DNA of 64,000 nucleotides from Isochrysis galbana (GCA_018136815.1 CM030939.1:2488808-2552807), one strand, 5' to 3'. Positions 11,337 to 22,213 are shown, numbered from the stretch's first letter. A program made the numbers and translations. The notes: a model not told the origin generated them from the sequence alone.

Positions 11337-12952
11337 TCAGAATTGTGCCGCCTCGTCCGCGATGCGGAGGACAAAGTCGGTCAAGGCCTTCACCACCTGC
11401 CAGCAGCGCAAAGGACAAGGCCAGGTTGGGGTGAGGCTGCTACAGTTCTTGAGAAAAGCAAACAGCTCGGCTCGCCTAGCCGCTGGCACTGCTAAGGATG
11501 GCCCCGCAATGTTTCCCGCAAACTGCCCCGATGCGGGCAGTCCCATAGAGCGTTGCCACCGCACGCGCACCTGAGGCCCCCCCAAATCGTGTCCACCATT
11601 ATGAGAGACGAAGGTCACGTCTGCGCCATTGGCACTCAATAACTCCTTGACCCACCCGGAGCACGCGTACGGGAGGGTCGAGTCGGCCATGCCGTGCGTG
11701 ACAAGGACCGGAAGTGGAGGCGAGCCACTTCGCTTCAGCGCCTGAGAGAAGGTTCGGGCCGGAAACATGTGGGACGATTATGCATGGATAAGACAATGTA
11801 GCAGATGGTTCAAGATCAAAGTTGGAGAGATCAACATAGTCCCAAGTGCTGTGAAAGTGTGTGTCGACATGTACCATCAAGTCATGCAGGTAGCCCAACA
11901 CGTGTTGCGAGACTTTTCGTCAAGTTTGAGGATGTTAAACACATATCCATAGCGCACACATTACAATGCGAGTGTGTGTCAACGCGGTCGATACCTGAAG
12001 CTTTTCTGCCCATTGTTCAACCACAATGGGCGCTCCGGATAGGAAGGCGACGCCCCCTACGCGCTCCTCAACTGGCATCTGTGGCACGGATGATAGGCTG
12101 TGCGTGAGGAAGACGGATCTCAAGCAATCGAGATCGCTCGCAGAGTAGCATGAATACATGTATAAACCCATGGCTCGAGCGTGTGATTGATCTCTCACAT
12201 CTAGTTGCCAGAGACACCAGCACATGGCTTCACACTTCGCGCTCAGCCCACCGCTGCTGCTGCATGTCGGCGAATGGGTCGTCGTTTTTGGCGAAAGTAC
12301 GCCCCCGCCAGCGTACCTGCAGCGCAGCGTCCATGCTCGTCATCGCACCTTGCGAGAAGCCGCCGAGCAGCAGCTTCCTTGGATGGAGTAGCTTGCCCGA
12401 GGCTGCGGCCGCAAACTGGCGGACCTCCCTGAGGAGCTGTGCGAGCGACTCGCGGCAGGTATCGAGCCCTTCGGGCTGCTGACGAATCATCCGTGCCATT
12501 GCCTCGGGTCCCGACGACTGCATCGTCAGGAAGGCCATTACGTCGATCTGCCACCATGCGTAGCCAAGCATGGGCACAGCAGGTGCCTGCGGGAGGACGT
12601 AGCAGACCTTCCTCTGGCCAAGTGCATTCGCGAGCATGGCGGGGAGGTCGGCGAAGTCGGAGGAAGTCGCACCCAGTCCGTGAAGCACGAGCACGCATAG
12701 ATCGGCGCTGGCACGCCCCGCCAGCACCTCAGGGTGTCCGAGCACAAGACACTGCAGAGAGCCGAATCGGCGCTCGAGCCGTGAGGCGGCCGCGGCCGGG
12801 GCAGGAGCGCGCTCGCGAAGCCGCGCCCGGGCTTGGGCGGCGCGCTCGCGCAGGTCTGACTTGTCCAAGCAGTCCGCGCTCGATAGCCCTGCCTCGGCGA
12901 TAAGGGATTTGAGTTCCTTGAGAGAGAGCGACGAGAGGTCCGCCTCCGCCAT
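11337..12952 (-). CDS. Acyl-protein thioesterase/carboxylesterase-like alpha/beta hydrolase with SAP-like N-terminus
   Basis: Four exons in the minus direction: 12952-12317, 12078-11995, 11741-11571 and 11396-11337, giving 316 aa. Every junction is phase 0 with GT-AG borders. The first 45 residues (SLSLKELKSLIAEAGLSSAD...KSDLRERAAQ) resemble a SAP-like or MANF C-terminal helical hairpin. The hydrolase domain follows: LHGLGATSSDF (oxyanion loop), GGFSQGAM (GxSxG nucleophile), VGGVAFLSGAP, then LVTHGMADSTLP (Asp) and SHNGGHDL (His). This is the LYPLA/APT pattern; family members remove acyl groups from proteins or small esters. The last intron (11570-11397) is 174 bases with no stop in frame, so retaining it would add 58 residues. 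The substrate is unknown. Confidence 0.88.
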
Positions 12953-12989
12953 CCCGCGCCGCGCCGCGCTGACAAACGAGACCCAAGAG

Positions 12990-13416
12990 AAGGCAGACCT
13001 CTGGTAGAGTTTTCTTGTTGTCCTAGTCTAATCCTAGTGCTTAGGGACCGTGCCTCATCGGCAACGGAGCCCCTACCCCCTACCCCCTACCTACCCCTCG
13101 ATGTGGGGTGTGCGCGGTTGGTGCATGGCTCGTCCGGTGTATGTGGCTAGGGATGCTAACCAACAAGATGCTCCACAAGACTTCAATTCTTAAATGGTAC
13201 CCCCGTAGAGAGGTCACCTCAATGCTCAATCATCAATCTCAATGCTCTGCTCAATCTCGGACACCGTCACCTCCACCTCAACCTCAATGCCCTATCAATC
13301 TCAATCTTTGAAAACATCTGAAAGATTCTGGCTACTACTGCTAGCTACCGGGGGCCATCGCACTCACGGTGCTGACTCGCGCCATCGCCTATACCCCAGA
13401 CACTCAGCTAGCACTT
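12990..13416. other. Intergenic; contains a dispersed-repeat terminus
   Basis: At about 13308-13345, AAAACATCTGAAAGATTCTG followed by GCTACTACTGCTAGCTAC is the reverse-complement form of the terminal motif seen at 10886, 23949 and 31476. Around 13075 there is a CCCCTAC run. No gene seen. Confidence 0.45.
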
Positions 13417-13855
13417 TTAATGATACGCGACCGCCTCGATGTATTCCATGCAGAGGTACGCGACGGCCGCCTCGGCTCCAATGAATTTGGTGTTTTTGAT
13501 CTTGGAGTTCTCGTCGGAATAGTCGCCGACGAGCATGAGCTTCGCGTTGCACCAACTGCCCATGTATGGCTCGAGGAGTGCCCACACCGACTGGTAGCGT
13601 TCCTTGGCTGCATCCACAGGGAAGTCAGAAGTCGAAGTCACCACTTCACCACCTCCATGGCCCATACATACTGGAGTTGGTGGCGAGCAGCATCGCCGGG
13701 ATGGCACCGCTCATGCTCTCCTGCGTGTGAGCGCAGAACTTGTGGCTCGCCGGGTTCCAGATCTCCTCGTACGTGCGGGATGCCGGTCGCCTGTCGCTGC
13801 GCCAGAAAGACGAAATACTGGCGTCCTCTGCGCAGGGGGCGCTGTGCGTGCGCAT
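13417..13855 (-). pseudogene. Decayed gene A, related to 29982-30373
   Basis: Two overlapping minus-strand frames look coding but are out of register. One (13855-13646) reads YEEIWNPASHKFCAHTQESM. The other (13707-13417) reads YQSVWALLEPYMGSWCNAKL then MLVGDYSDENSK and AAVAYLCMEYIEAVAYH before a stop. The second block recurs at 29982-30373 (MLVGDYSDEYSN, IGDEAAVAYLC). The frame break between the blocks suggests a pseudogene, though an unseen intron could also explain it. The function was not recognised. Confidence 0.45.
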
Positions 13856-13919
13856 GCAATGGCCGGATTCCGGGACTGGAAAGTTGTGTCCAAATAGCTA
13901 GTGGGGGTGGCTAGGATCT

Positions 13920-14790
13920 AGGAGATAACATTAATTATTAATTATTCTATGTATATTCCATTCACCTAGGGGCACTCCGAGGATTGTGGCGTATTCTCAA
14001 AGCTTTTTTAAGGGACACATTGGATGATGTGGCACGTGGGACAGTGGTGGATCCCTTACTTGAACAACTATTGGCCACGATAGGTTCCACAATATTATAC
14101 CCAAGGATTGGTATGGGTTAGAGCTTTCCGCGACACGCTATCGGTAATCGGGAGAGACATTTAACGAAACGAAATGGCCAGTCTCACTTGGGACTGCGGC
14201 TGGGGAATTCACGCACGATCTCATGTCAAGCTGGCATAGAAAGCCATGCTTCCTGCGGCTGGAGCACTCCAGCGTGATCTCTATGACGAGCAGCTCTGGC
14301 TCATGCGCAGCCACAACCACCGGCTCACACTTTCTCGCGATTTCCTTTTGTCGAAGAAAGTTTTACTTTCGCAGCAAGGAAAGCTTTCATCCACGAATCC
14401 ATTGATTTCCGTCCTCGAGATGCGGTGTCGCGATGCCAATGCGGCTCGTGCGCCGATCCTCACTTCTTCCCAGCACGTCACGTCGCCATCGCTCATCCCT
14501 GCCATGGAATCTCTCATTTGTGCCCCCCACGATTCGCAAGTTATCGCCTGATCTCTTCCCCTTAGCGTCAGGCACGCCCGCTCCTGAGTACTTCCTCGCC
14601 AACAAATGGCCACCTTCCCAATCAACACTCAGTCTCTCAACGTCTCCTCCCTTGCCCAGCCGTAGTACTCAGCGCAACCTAGTCTGCGCATATGAAAGTC
14701 ATGCTGCAACAACAACTAAGTACAAAAGTTGACAAAGAGGTGTAATTCACACCGCTGCATAGGCAAGCAGTGGGCTCTGAGCACACATGC
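13920..14790. other. Intergenic, no secure gene
   Basis: AT-richer start, then mixed sequence. At about 13990-14122 the plus strand holds an open frame with WRILKAFLRDTLDDVARG then VVDPLLEQLLATIGSTILYP. It looks protein-like but is short and isolated, and may be an exon relic. The rest shows only overlapping short ORFs. Confidence 0.3.
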
Positions 14791-14792
14791 AC

Positions 14793-15899
14793 TTATTCCG
14801 CTTTGAGGCGCAGGGGCGGCGCATTGGGAGTCGAAGCAAGTATAAACGTTACCGCACCGAAGCATGAGCAGATGAACTGTCCGTTTGCGCGCCGCGGGCA
14901 GTATCGCTCCGACAGCTCTTTTGCGGTAGTGATGCTCACCACGGTGAGGCCCGATTCGCGTGCGTAGATCCCTTCATCCCCTGTCGGGACGCCGCACTTG
15001 AATGGCTCACCAAAGCCACGCTGCATCACAAATTTGAGCCCAGGAGACTCGACAAACCAATTGTAAAACACGTCAAAAGCGATGTGCGCGCATGTGCAGT
15101 GGGAGGCAATGGAGCGGAGAGTGTTCCGCACAGAGTGCTCTGAAAGGTAATACGTCACACCCTCCCAAAGAATGAGCATAGGCGCTTTTGTGTCTAGCCC
15201 GGCCTTTACCAACTCGGCCATCGCCTCCTGGGTCTCAAAGTTGACAGGTACAAATGTAACGTGCCTTGTCTCAACGCGAGCCGCTTCCAACATTTTCCGC
15301 TTATCGGCTTGAGTGGTGGGCATATCCACCTCCCACACGCGCGTGCTGGGTGACACCAGACGATAGGCGCGAGTGTCGAATCCCGCGCCCAGGATGACCA
15401 GCTGCTTAGGCTGATCATCGAGGAGAGAATCCAGCCAACTGGTGCGGCAGTGGTGAAACCCAAGTGCCATGTCCCCTGGGAAGGCCCCTCTAGCTTCCGG
15501 CACACGGGCAAGTAGGCAGCGCAGCGCAAAGTACATATCCTCTTCCATAGAGATGCGACCCGCAAGGTGATATCGTAGCCCCTGGATCACACCCTGAAGC
15601 TTCTCGAAGATCCATGGCGCGTCCTCTCGGTAGGTGACAGGCAGAAAGACATGCGCCAGGGTGTCGGGCCCAAAGCCGAGGGCGGCGCCGCGATAGCGCT
15701 GCCACATGACCATAGCGGCGGTGCCAGACGAGCTGGCCGTCACGCCAGCACGGCGCGCCGTCCGCCTGAATAGCCGATAGCAAACGATCATCAGTGTCCC
15801 AGAGAGGTAGATGGCGCGCAGCGGCTGTGTGAGAAGGTTGGCCAGCATGTCCGCCAGCTGCACACGCCAGCTGACGCGATGTGGGACGGAAATTTGCAT
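14793..15899 (-). CDS. LCMT/TIGR00027-type S-adenosylmethionine-dependent methyltransferase
   Basis: Single-exon frame of 368 aa from the ATG at 15899 (MQISVPHRVSW). A longer in-frame start at 16148 exists but would reach into the 313-bp repeat, so the shorter one is preferred. A hydrophobic N-terminal segment (AIYLSGTLMIVCYRLF) is followed by the methyltransferase core: VILGAGFDTRAYRL (SAM-binding motif I), WEVDMPTTQADKR (acidic loop), LILWEGVTYYL and a C-terminal strand region. This is the pattern of the leucine carboxyl methyltransferase family and its bacterial TIGR00027 relatives, which O-methylate proteins or small molecules. The true PP2A methyltransferase is not indicated because the membrane-like N-terminus and overall sequence differ. 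Substrate unknown. Confidence 0.85.
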   Translation of the reverse strand: MQISVPHRVSWRVQLADMLANLLTQPLRAIYLSGTLMIVCYRLFRRTARRAGVTASSSGTAAMVMWQRYRGAALGFGPDTLAHVFLPVTYREDAPWIFEKLQGVIQGLRYHLAGRISMEEDMYFALRCLLARVPEARGAFPGDMALGFHHCRTSWLDSLLDDQPKQLVILGAGFDTRAYRLVSPSTRVWEVDMPTTQADKRKMLEAARVETRHVTFVPVNFETQEAMAELVKAGLDTKAPMLILWEGVTYYLSEHSVRNTLRSIASHCTCAHIAFDVFYNWFVESPGLKFVMQRGFGEPFKCGVPTGDEGIYARESGLTVVSITTAKELSERYCPRRANGQFICSCFGAVTFILASTPNAPPLRLKAE

Positions 15900-16135
15900 C
15901 ACGTACGGACGGAGAAGCGTCAGGGCGAGAGAGGGCGGAGTGAGGGAGGATGAGGGAGAGCGGTGGAGAAAGAGAGGGAGTGAAGTGGAGCAGGCGGAGG
16001 ACGGATGCCTGGGCGTGAGCTGCGCCTCGCTTCCTCGGCAGCTTCTACCAGTTAAACCGTCGGCAGGTTTCGTCATTCCCAACCAAGGAAGGAGCACACA
16101 CAACACACAACCTCCGTCCCTAGATAGATGCCACC

Positions 16136-16448
16136 TGTGTGGACTCAAGTGAGTTCTTTAGTATATGTGTAGGTTCTACTCCCATAGTGGCAACGTGGGG
16201 TGTTGTCGGAACACGTGTTCTCGCCGTTGCGCTAGCGCTATGTTCATGCCTATGATCTACACAATGTTGCTGAATATCGCTGGGCCCCATAAGGGTGGGG
16301 CCAAACATGGTACCCCCGCCGAGAGGAGATCAGTCCCTTCTCGCGTGCGCCTCAGCGCACACTCACCGAGCCTCTTCACCCAACACAAGGTTGGAAATTG
16401 GGCCAACAACGAATTCGTTGTTGAACAAAATTCATTGTCACTGCCACC
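16136..16448 (+). repeat. 313-bp repeat, copy 1 (copy 2 at 48525-48843)
   Basis: Nearly identical to 48525-48843 from TGTGTGGACTCAAGTGAG to TTCATTGTCACTGCCACC. The visible differences are a few substitutions and a small insertion in copy 2. It contains GGTTCTACTCC, one mismatch from the pol III B-box consensus, which would fit a SINE head. It also contains a perfect 20-bp palindrome (CAACAACGAATTCGTTGTTG). Both copies end close to the 5' end of a minus-strand gene, here the methyltransferase. Confidence 0.85.
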
Positions 16449-16490
16449 CTAGATGAGAAAAACAGAAATCAAGTCCAAATTTGCAGATTT

Positions 16491-16669
16491 TGCTCTCGAA
16501 ATTTGCGGACGAGTTGCTCTCGCATCGCCTGGGGCTGATCCCACTGCACGCGCCGCCCGACAGGGGCGTCTTGCCCCGCTTCAGGCTCGATCGGGAGGGT
16601 CCGTGCAAAGTGCTCTCGTCTGACCTGCAACTGGTGGACGGCGAGGCGGCGGTCGACGGAAGCGTCTGA
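16491..16669 (+). pseudogene. Orphan exon resembling RNA polymerase subunit RPB3/RPAC1
   Basis: After a plausible acceptor (AAATTTGCAG) the frame reads ILLSKFADELLSHRLGLIPL and then LDREGPCKVLSSDLQLVDGE. HRLGLIPL preceded by an acidic DE pair is the conserved hallmark of the RPB3/RPAC1 alpha-like dimerisation domain, and the VLSSDL strand fits the following VTSRDL segment. The frame then hits a stop. No other RPB3 exon was found on either side, so this is called a captured or decayed exon rather than a working gene. An alternative is one exon of a gene whose remaining exons are too diverged to recognise. Confidence 0.5.
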
Positions 16670-17300
16670 GCCCAAGGTCGTTGGGTTTTATTTTGGGTTT
16701 TTCGTGAGTGTTTTTGTAGCAACTTCGTCGAGTCTCTCCGTGTTCCCAAGCGAGTCCCCCCGAATTTCCGAGTCTATACCCCGAGTCAACGAGTCAATAC
16801 AAGTCAAGCACGCGCTTGAGCCACCCCCAGTCGCCTGCCACCACCTCCCACAAGCCTCCTTCCGCACTTCCGCGCCCTCCGTGCGTCATGCATCGTGCGT
16901 CGATCACCATGCCCGTAGTCATCCCCGAGGAAAGCTCCATGAGCTCCCCGCAAGAACCGCATTCCGCGCTAGCTGCCGGCGCGCCCTCGCAGGCAATCTC
17001 CAAGAGTGAGATCAGCCTTGCTCTGAATGACACTGACACCCCCGGACAGGCAGTACAGAGCCCTGCGCGATCGCACGGCGTCGCCTGCGCCGTCGTCTCG
17101 CTTGCGCCCATGCTAGCAATGGACCGGGCAAGCGTCGAAAGTAAACGTATTGAGTATCGGCCTTCCTGATCGGGAGAGCATCGCGAACCTGTTCCGACAG
17201 CTGGGCGTAGACCTCGTGGAGGAGAAGCCGCCCTGGGCCCCAAGCTGCGCGGCGCGATGTGAGCATGTGAGCTAGTCCTGCAGTCCTGCCAAAATTCGCC
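16670..17300. other. Possible remnant exon, otherwise unassigned
   Basis: On the plus strand near 17140-17268 a frame reads VNVLSIGLPDRESIANLFRQ and LGVDLVEEKPPWAPSC before a stop, which looks protein-like. The overlapping minus frame is Arg-rich. Nothing links it firmly to the RPB3-like exon upstream. The 3' end has a short duplication (CTAGTCCTGC at about 17270 and 17308). Confidence 0.3.
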
Positions 17301-18101
17301 CACCAACTAGTCCTGCCAAATTGCGGTCTGAAAGCGCGCGGCGCGATTCTTATAATTGTATACTATGGACATTTGATGGCTGTCCCATGATCGACGGAAC
17401 GACACCTGCCCGCAGGGGTTTCCTGTCGCGACCACGCATAGGGAAAAAGTTTGAGGTAGTATTTCGAATCAGTCTAATAGTCTAGTATCCCAACCGTCAG
17501 CCTCCATATCTTTCAGTATCTTTTCAGTTTCCCAGCCGATTTCACGTCTCCAGTCGAACTCCTTCCACATTTGGTCATGATATAAATGGTAGTATGGTAG
17601 AGTTGAAGGGGCGTCTTTAGTGATATGGTGTTTTGTGTCCGCTTAGCGTTTTCGCACATAACGTTAGACTGATTAGCCGCACGTGTTCCGCTAAGTGGGG
17701 TACCGTGGGGAAAAAGTTGCTATGCGCACGCGCCGCGTCCTCGCGCCTCCAGATCCATACAAACATAACATTCTAAGCGAAAAAAAAATTACCACCTGCC
17801 CTCTTTTGACGGAACGCGACTTTGCACCCCGCTCAAACCCACCACCCCTGCAACTTGAGCCCCTAAGTAGAGCACAAGGGGAGATGCCGCCAGGCGGGTA
17901 GTGAGGGAAAGGAAGGGAAAAGGGCGTGGCTACTGGAATGAGTCCCATAGCCGCGAGCGAGGCGAGAATACTAAAAGGGTTTTTTACTACTTTCCGACGG
18001 ATCATTCTAATTCAAATTCCACCTAAGTCCAATTCTTGCAGCGACGCCCCACCTGCCTCTTAATGCGGCAACGTACACTACAAACAGCCCGGAAGCATAC
18101 G
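17300..18101. other. Intergenic with dispersed-repeat blocks
   Basis: The block at about 17800-17985 (CTTTTGACGGAACGCGACTT, GGGCGTGGCTAC, GCGAGGCGAGAATACTAAAA) shares pieces with about 46505-46545, 29660-29740 and 45775-45830. These appear to be fragments of one interspersed family marked by TTCTCGCCTCGCG and GTAGCCACGCCC. No gene. Confidence 0.45.
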
Positions 18102-19743
18102 CTACTGACGCTCTATGCACAAGATCTTATATCCACTCCACTTTAGCAGGATTTGCCTGACCTCGTTCCAATCCATCCAGACCGATGGCCGCTGCCCTTT
18201 TCGTGCGGTCAGGATCTCACGATGTCCATCGACCTCTCGCATTGCGAAAATGAGCGCATAGTGGTTGGTCAGATGGAAGACAAGAATTCGGCCAGGGATA
18301 CCAAAGTGCGTCTGCAGGACGAGTGAGGAGATAAGGAACGAGGCGTCAGCGTGGAGGAGATGGGGGTGAAACACATCGATCTCGTAACTAGTCCAGAGGT
18401 TAGTTCATGAAGCCATGTAGTTCGCGGCATTGCTACATCCAACCAGGTAAGAATCTATGCATGGGTGTCCACACGGAAAAGCTCACCTGAAGAGCCCGCC
18501 ATTGTTGGAGCGCCCTCTCTTCGTCGTCTCCAGGGGCCAGTCGGATGTATCCCTCTGCCACACTCTGGCCCTTGGGGGGCATGCGTCCCGCCAACGGCAA
18601 CACCCGGCAGTTCACACCCCCATGGGATTCGCAAAGCGAGCGCATCGCCGATGCAACATCTTGGTTGCCAAAGTATCCTGTTGACGGGCGCTCGCGCATC
18701 AGCTTCTCCATACCACCTACTGCCGTATAATACGCGCAAATGTCCTCACGCCACTTCCACGACGTGGAAGATCTGCTTCCTTTCAATCCCTTGTTCGTCA
18801 CGGTGCCTTCACCCTCGCCTTCGACCACTCTAACACTGCCCCCGACGTCGTTTGGGCGTGGAAGAGGCCGGGCTAGCTCTGATGTCAAAGTTTCCGTACA
18901 GGAGAGCTGGTGCATTTGCGTCGCAACCGGACACATCCCCGGCCCCGTGTCCATGGCCGCTGCATCAACATCAGCTTGCGGCTCATCACTAGCCACATCC
19001 TCGGCTTTGATAAGTTCATCAAGCAGACAGAATGCCAGCATCCCGTCCCGTGCGTCCGTGGAGGTCTCACCTCTGTTAACCATCTCTGTGCCTGCCACCA
19101 ACCCTGTGTTCAGAGCACATGCAGCGCAGGATGCGATGCAGGCTTCAGCAGGCACACCCGCGGAAGTTTCACATCTATACCTCTTCGATTGCTCAGTGCT
19201 CTCATCCGGCGTCTGATGCTCACCAGGATGCTCACCAGAAGCCAGGACCTCCGCGACGACTTGTCGCAGCAATTGGATACAATGGCGCGAGGAGACGCCT
19301 TCGCCTGTCTTCTGCTTGCCCCCAAACGATTTCCCTTCGCTCGCAACCCGTGCTCGGAGGGCAGCGTCGACTGGCGCGAAGGGAGCGCCCAGCAGCCTGT
19401 CGATCTTCTTGCGCCGCTTGTCGATGGTGCGCTGCAGGTTGTCTCGCATGACGTCTAGCACATCATTCTGATTCAGCGCACCCTCACTCGAGCGGCCGAG
19501 CGCCATAAGCGCGTTCCAGCTGCCTGCGAGGGAGGCGGCAGCGCATGCGGGCGAGCGTTGCTTCACCCAGCCCGAAAATGCCCCGCCATGGTACTGCAGG
19601 CTGAACGCAGCGTTGGAGGTGGGGAGGTTGCCACCGGGGAGGAGTAGTGCCATCAGATCTTCCTCCTCCGGAGCCTGCGTGTCGCGCTCGTACGGGTCTG
19701 CCCCGTCCTGGTCCTCCTCGAGCACAGCCTCCACCGACGCCAT
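18102..19743 (-). CDS. BIVM-like papain-fold protein, putative cysteine-peptidase-like
   Basis: Two exons, 19743-18487 and 18311-18102, phase 0, GT-AG, 488 aa. Near the N-terminus it has GWVKQRSPACAAASLAGSWN, and the second exon has FHLTNHYALIFAMRE then EILTARKGQRPSVWMDWNEV. The order is a Cys followed by a small-residue helix ending in WNAL, much later an NHY strand, then a WILIGESS-like strand with a conserved Trp helix. That order parallels human BIVM (SCGISSLISCWNFL; NHYFCPIGF). It suggests a papain-like fold with Cys and His in catalytic-like positions. The middle (about residues 180-340) is low-complexity and acidic. Activity is inferred, not shown. It is transcribed divergently from the carrier gene 338 bp away. 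Confidence 0.65.
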
Positions 19744-19769
19744 ACGCCTCCGAGCGCGGGAAAATGATT

Positions 19770-19863
19770 TGTGAGAGAGAGGGAGAGATAGGAGTACGGG
19801 AGATCAAAGAGAGAAGAGAGAATAAGGGGACTCATCAAGAGAGAGAGAGAGGAGAGAGTGAGT

Positions 19864-19903
<40 letters not shown>

Positions 19904-19905
19904 GC
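19770..19905. promoter_or_regulatory. GA-rich tract in a divergent promoter
   Basis: A run of GA repeats (densest at 19866-19903) lies in the 338-bp gap between the BIVM-like gene (-) and the carrier gene (+), so both must share this promoter space. It matches the CT/GA tracts seen before other genes here. Confidence 0.4.
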
Positions 19906-20081
19906 GCGGGGAGTAGGAGAATTAGTCAAAGAGAAGAGAGAAGAAAGAGGATAGAGAAGAGAGGGGCAGAAGAGGTGGGAGGAGAGATAGAGCGACGACG
20001 CACACACATATATTTGGTCACACTCTTTATAAAGAGATGTGCAGAAGGCGAGGCACTCACCACAAGCACGCACACAGAGCG

Positions 20082-22213
20082 ATGGGCAAGCCTCCGCTCT
20101 CATCTCGCCTTGCAGCGAGCCGGGCCGATGGCAGCGCACTCAGCCGGCGGTCGGCGGTTCTGCTCGGTCTGGCTGCGGCCGGCTCATTTGAGCTCCCCGC
20201 CAGCGCCAACCCGTACGCCGCCTCAGGCGGGGCTGTCCTTTCTACCCCTCCTCTCTCTCAGCTTCCAATTGAGTCGTGGCTCAAGCTGGCGCCAAAGAAG
20301 GTGGAGCAGCGTGCGGCCGTGGTCGCGCCGGAGCGGCTCAAATCGCTAAGCAGGCAGCTGGACGAGTTCCTCTCTGACGTGCCAGACGCGCCGCCCAAGG
20401 GACTCGACGCGCTGACCGACCAGGTCAAGAGGAGGGAGCTCGACACCGACCAGGCGCGAGAGCTGCAGAAGGCACTTGAGAAGCGAGGGCAGCTTCTGGC
20501 TAAGCTCGACGCGCAGCCGGCCTGGATTGTCTATGGAGCAGCCTGCTTGGGCGCCTTTGGCAGCACAGTCATCATGCATCCGTGCGTCGGCACGCCTGCG
20601 TTGAGAGGGGGAGAGCGCTCCCAGGGGGCCGACCGCCTGGCAGCTTAGCAATTGTACCTACACTCCTGGCACTGCGCCCGGGAGCGGCCTCGTACCAACC
20701 CGAGCTGCAGCTTCCCACGAGATGCTATCCCCTGTCGTGTACACTCAGGGTGGATACCGTGAAGACGATCCAGATCTCCCAGGCGGAGAAGGGCGACCCT
20801 TTTGAGCTGCCGCCACTATCCCAGTTGTACACGGGGCTCTCAGCTAATTTGCTGAAAGAGGTGCCCCCATCGGCAGTGTATTTGGGGGTCTATGAGCTCA
20901 TCAAGTTGACGCTGTCGTCGTCTCCAACCTTTCTGGCGGACTCGCCATTGCTCGTCTATTTGATCGCGGGCGCGGCAGGAGAAGGGATTGGGTCTATTAT
21001 CCGAGCTCCGTGAGTCGTTGTGCATGCACGTGCTCGCGCGTCGCGATCGCTCGAGTGCTGCAGACTGCGTCAGTGCATCCTACTTGATGAGTTTAGCATA
21101 TTCCAGAGCTCCCGAGTCGGCTGTGCGCACGCGCACTCATAGCAACCAAATCCCGCCTCTCGCCACACATGTACAGCTCGGAGGCTGCAAAGTCACGTGT
21201 TCAGTCTGGTCTTGCTCGCAACGTGCCGGAGGCATTCAATCAGATTGTCATGGATGCAGCCATGCGGAGGAGCACCTTCAACTCGTGGGCCACCTCTGTG
21301 CTTCGGGATGTGCCCTTCGGCGCTCTGCAGATTGCGGTCTTTGAGTGAGTCTGACTCCCTGGATCGCACCGGATTCAGCGTTCGAGAGGGATAGCCAATT
21401 CGCCCAGAGATTACCGCGGCGCTCGCTGGCTGGTCCCTGCACTCCTTCAGCATGAGCACCACCCAGCCCGTCTGAAGAAATTCATCCTTGTGGCCTCCTC
21501 AGCAAACTCCCACCCCACCGTAGATCGCTCAAAACGGCAATCGTTCAATCGCCAACGATGAACTTAGATATTGACTCCATTTACTCCGAGGCGATCCTGG
21601 GTGCGATCGGCGGCTTTGTAGGGTCAGTGGCGTCGACGCCCGCCGACGTGCTCGTCACGCGCATCATCACACAGGTCTACTCTGCTCCCGCCATTCCTCG
21701 CATCTATGCACGTGATATTCAACGGTGATTTCGGTGGCCGCTGCGCTGTTGCACACTAAAGTGCCTCATCCCATGGCTTCCGTCATGTAGACACCCTCGG
21801 AGGATGGCACGAGGTTGGGCACGCTGGGCATGTTCAAGAAGATCCTGCAGGAAGAGGGACCAAGGGGGTTTCTTACTGGAGTGGGCGCTCGGGCTCTTTA
21901 TTGGTATGCTCGGCCGGCCTTCATTCCCGGACAACCATCACCTCACATTGGCCTACTCCTTCGATAATCGATGGCCTTTTCTGTGTGGGCTGAACAAATA
22001 TAGTGGACCAATAAGGCGAGATAGACCATCTGGTCTCATGAATACTGCCAGCGCTGCCTCACACCCATGAGCACGCGCAAACTGGTTGGGCATCGCAGCC
22101 ACCAAGTCGTCTGCCCCGGCACCTTGCTTTGCAGGACACCAGCCATTGGCATTTTCTTGGCGCTTTACTGCTCTTTCCGCAAGCTCTGCCTAGATATTGG
22201 CCTAGGGATGTGA
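20082..22213 (+). CDS. Mitochondrial carrier family (SLC25-type) protein with organelle-targeting extension
   Basis: Six exons: 20082-20581, 20749-21009, 21177-21344, 21524-21674, 21791-21903 and 22135-22213, together 423 aa. Frames join cleanly at phases 2, 2, 2, 0 and 2. The three carrier-repeat signatures Px[DE]xx[KR] are split by introns 1, 2 and inside exon 4: HPVDTVKTIQ, APSEAAKSRVQ and TPADVLVTRI. The last helix ends LYCSFRKLCLDIG. SLC25 proteins exchange metabolites across mitochondrial or plastid inner membranes. A roughly 165-residue N-terminal extension includes SRRSAVLLGLAAAG and a charged helix (QVKRRELDTDQARELQKALE). This is longer than usual and suggests plastid routing. The layout resembles S-adenosylmethionine-carrier-like plant proteins, but substrate residues were not checked. 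Confidence 0.88.

Noticed and set aside
11397-11570. Continuous reading through the last hydrolase intron as coding
   Set aside because: Good donor and acceptor, a pyrimidine tract, and the normal family ending after GGHDLGGPQ favour an intron, although retention remains possible.
13990-14122. Histone-fold-like peptide (RILKAFLRDTLDDVARG)
   Set aside because: Superficial likeness to the histone H4 helix only; flanking H4 residues are absent and the frame is short.
14793-16148. Longer methyltransferase start at 16148
   Set aside because: The extra 83 residues are low-complexity and reach into the 313-bp repeat; the ATG at 15899 gives a normal family N-terminus.
18457-19451. Plus-strand ORFs overlapping the BIVM-like gene
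   Set aside because: They mirror the minus-strand exon, carry no family motif, and the minus frame has matching splice sites and similarity.
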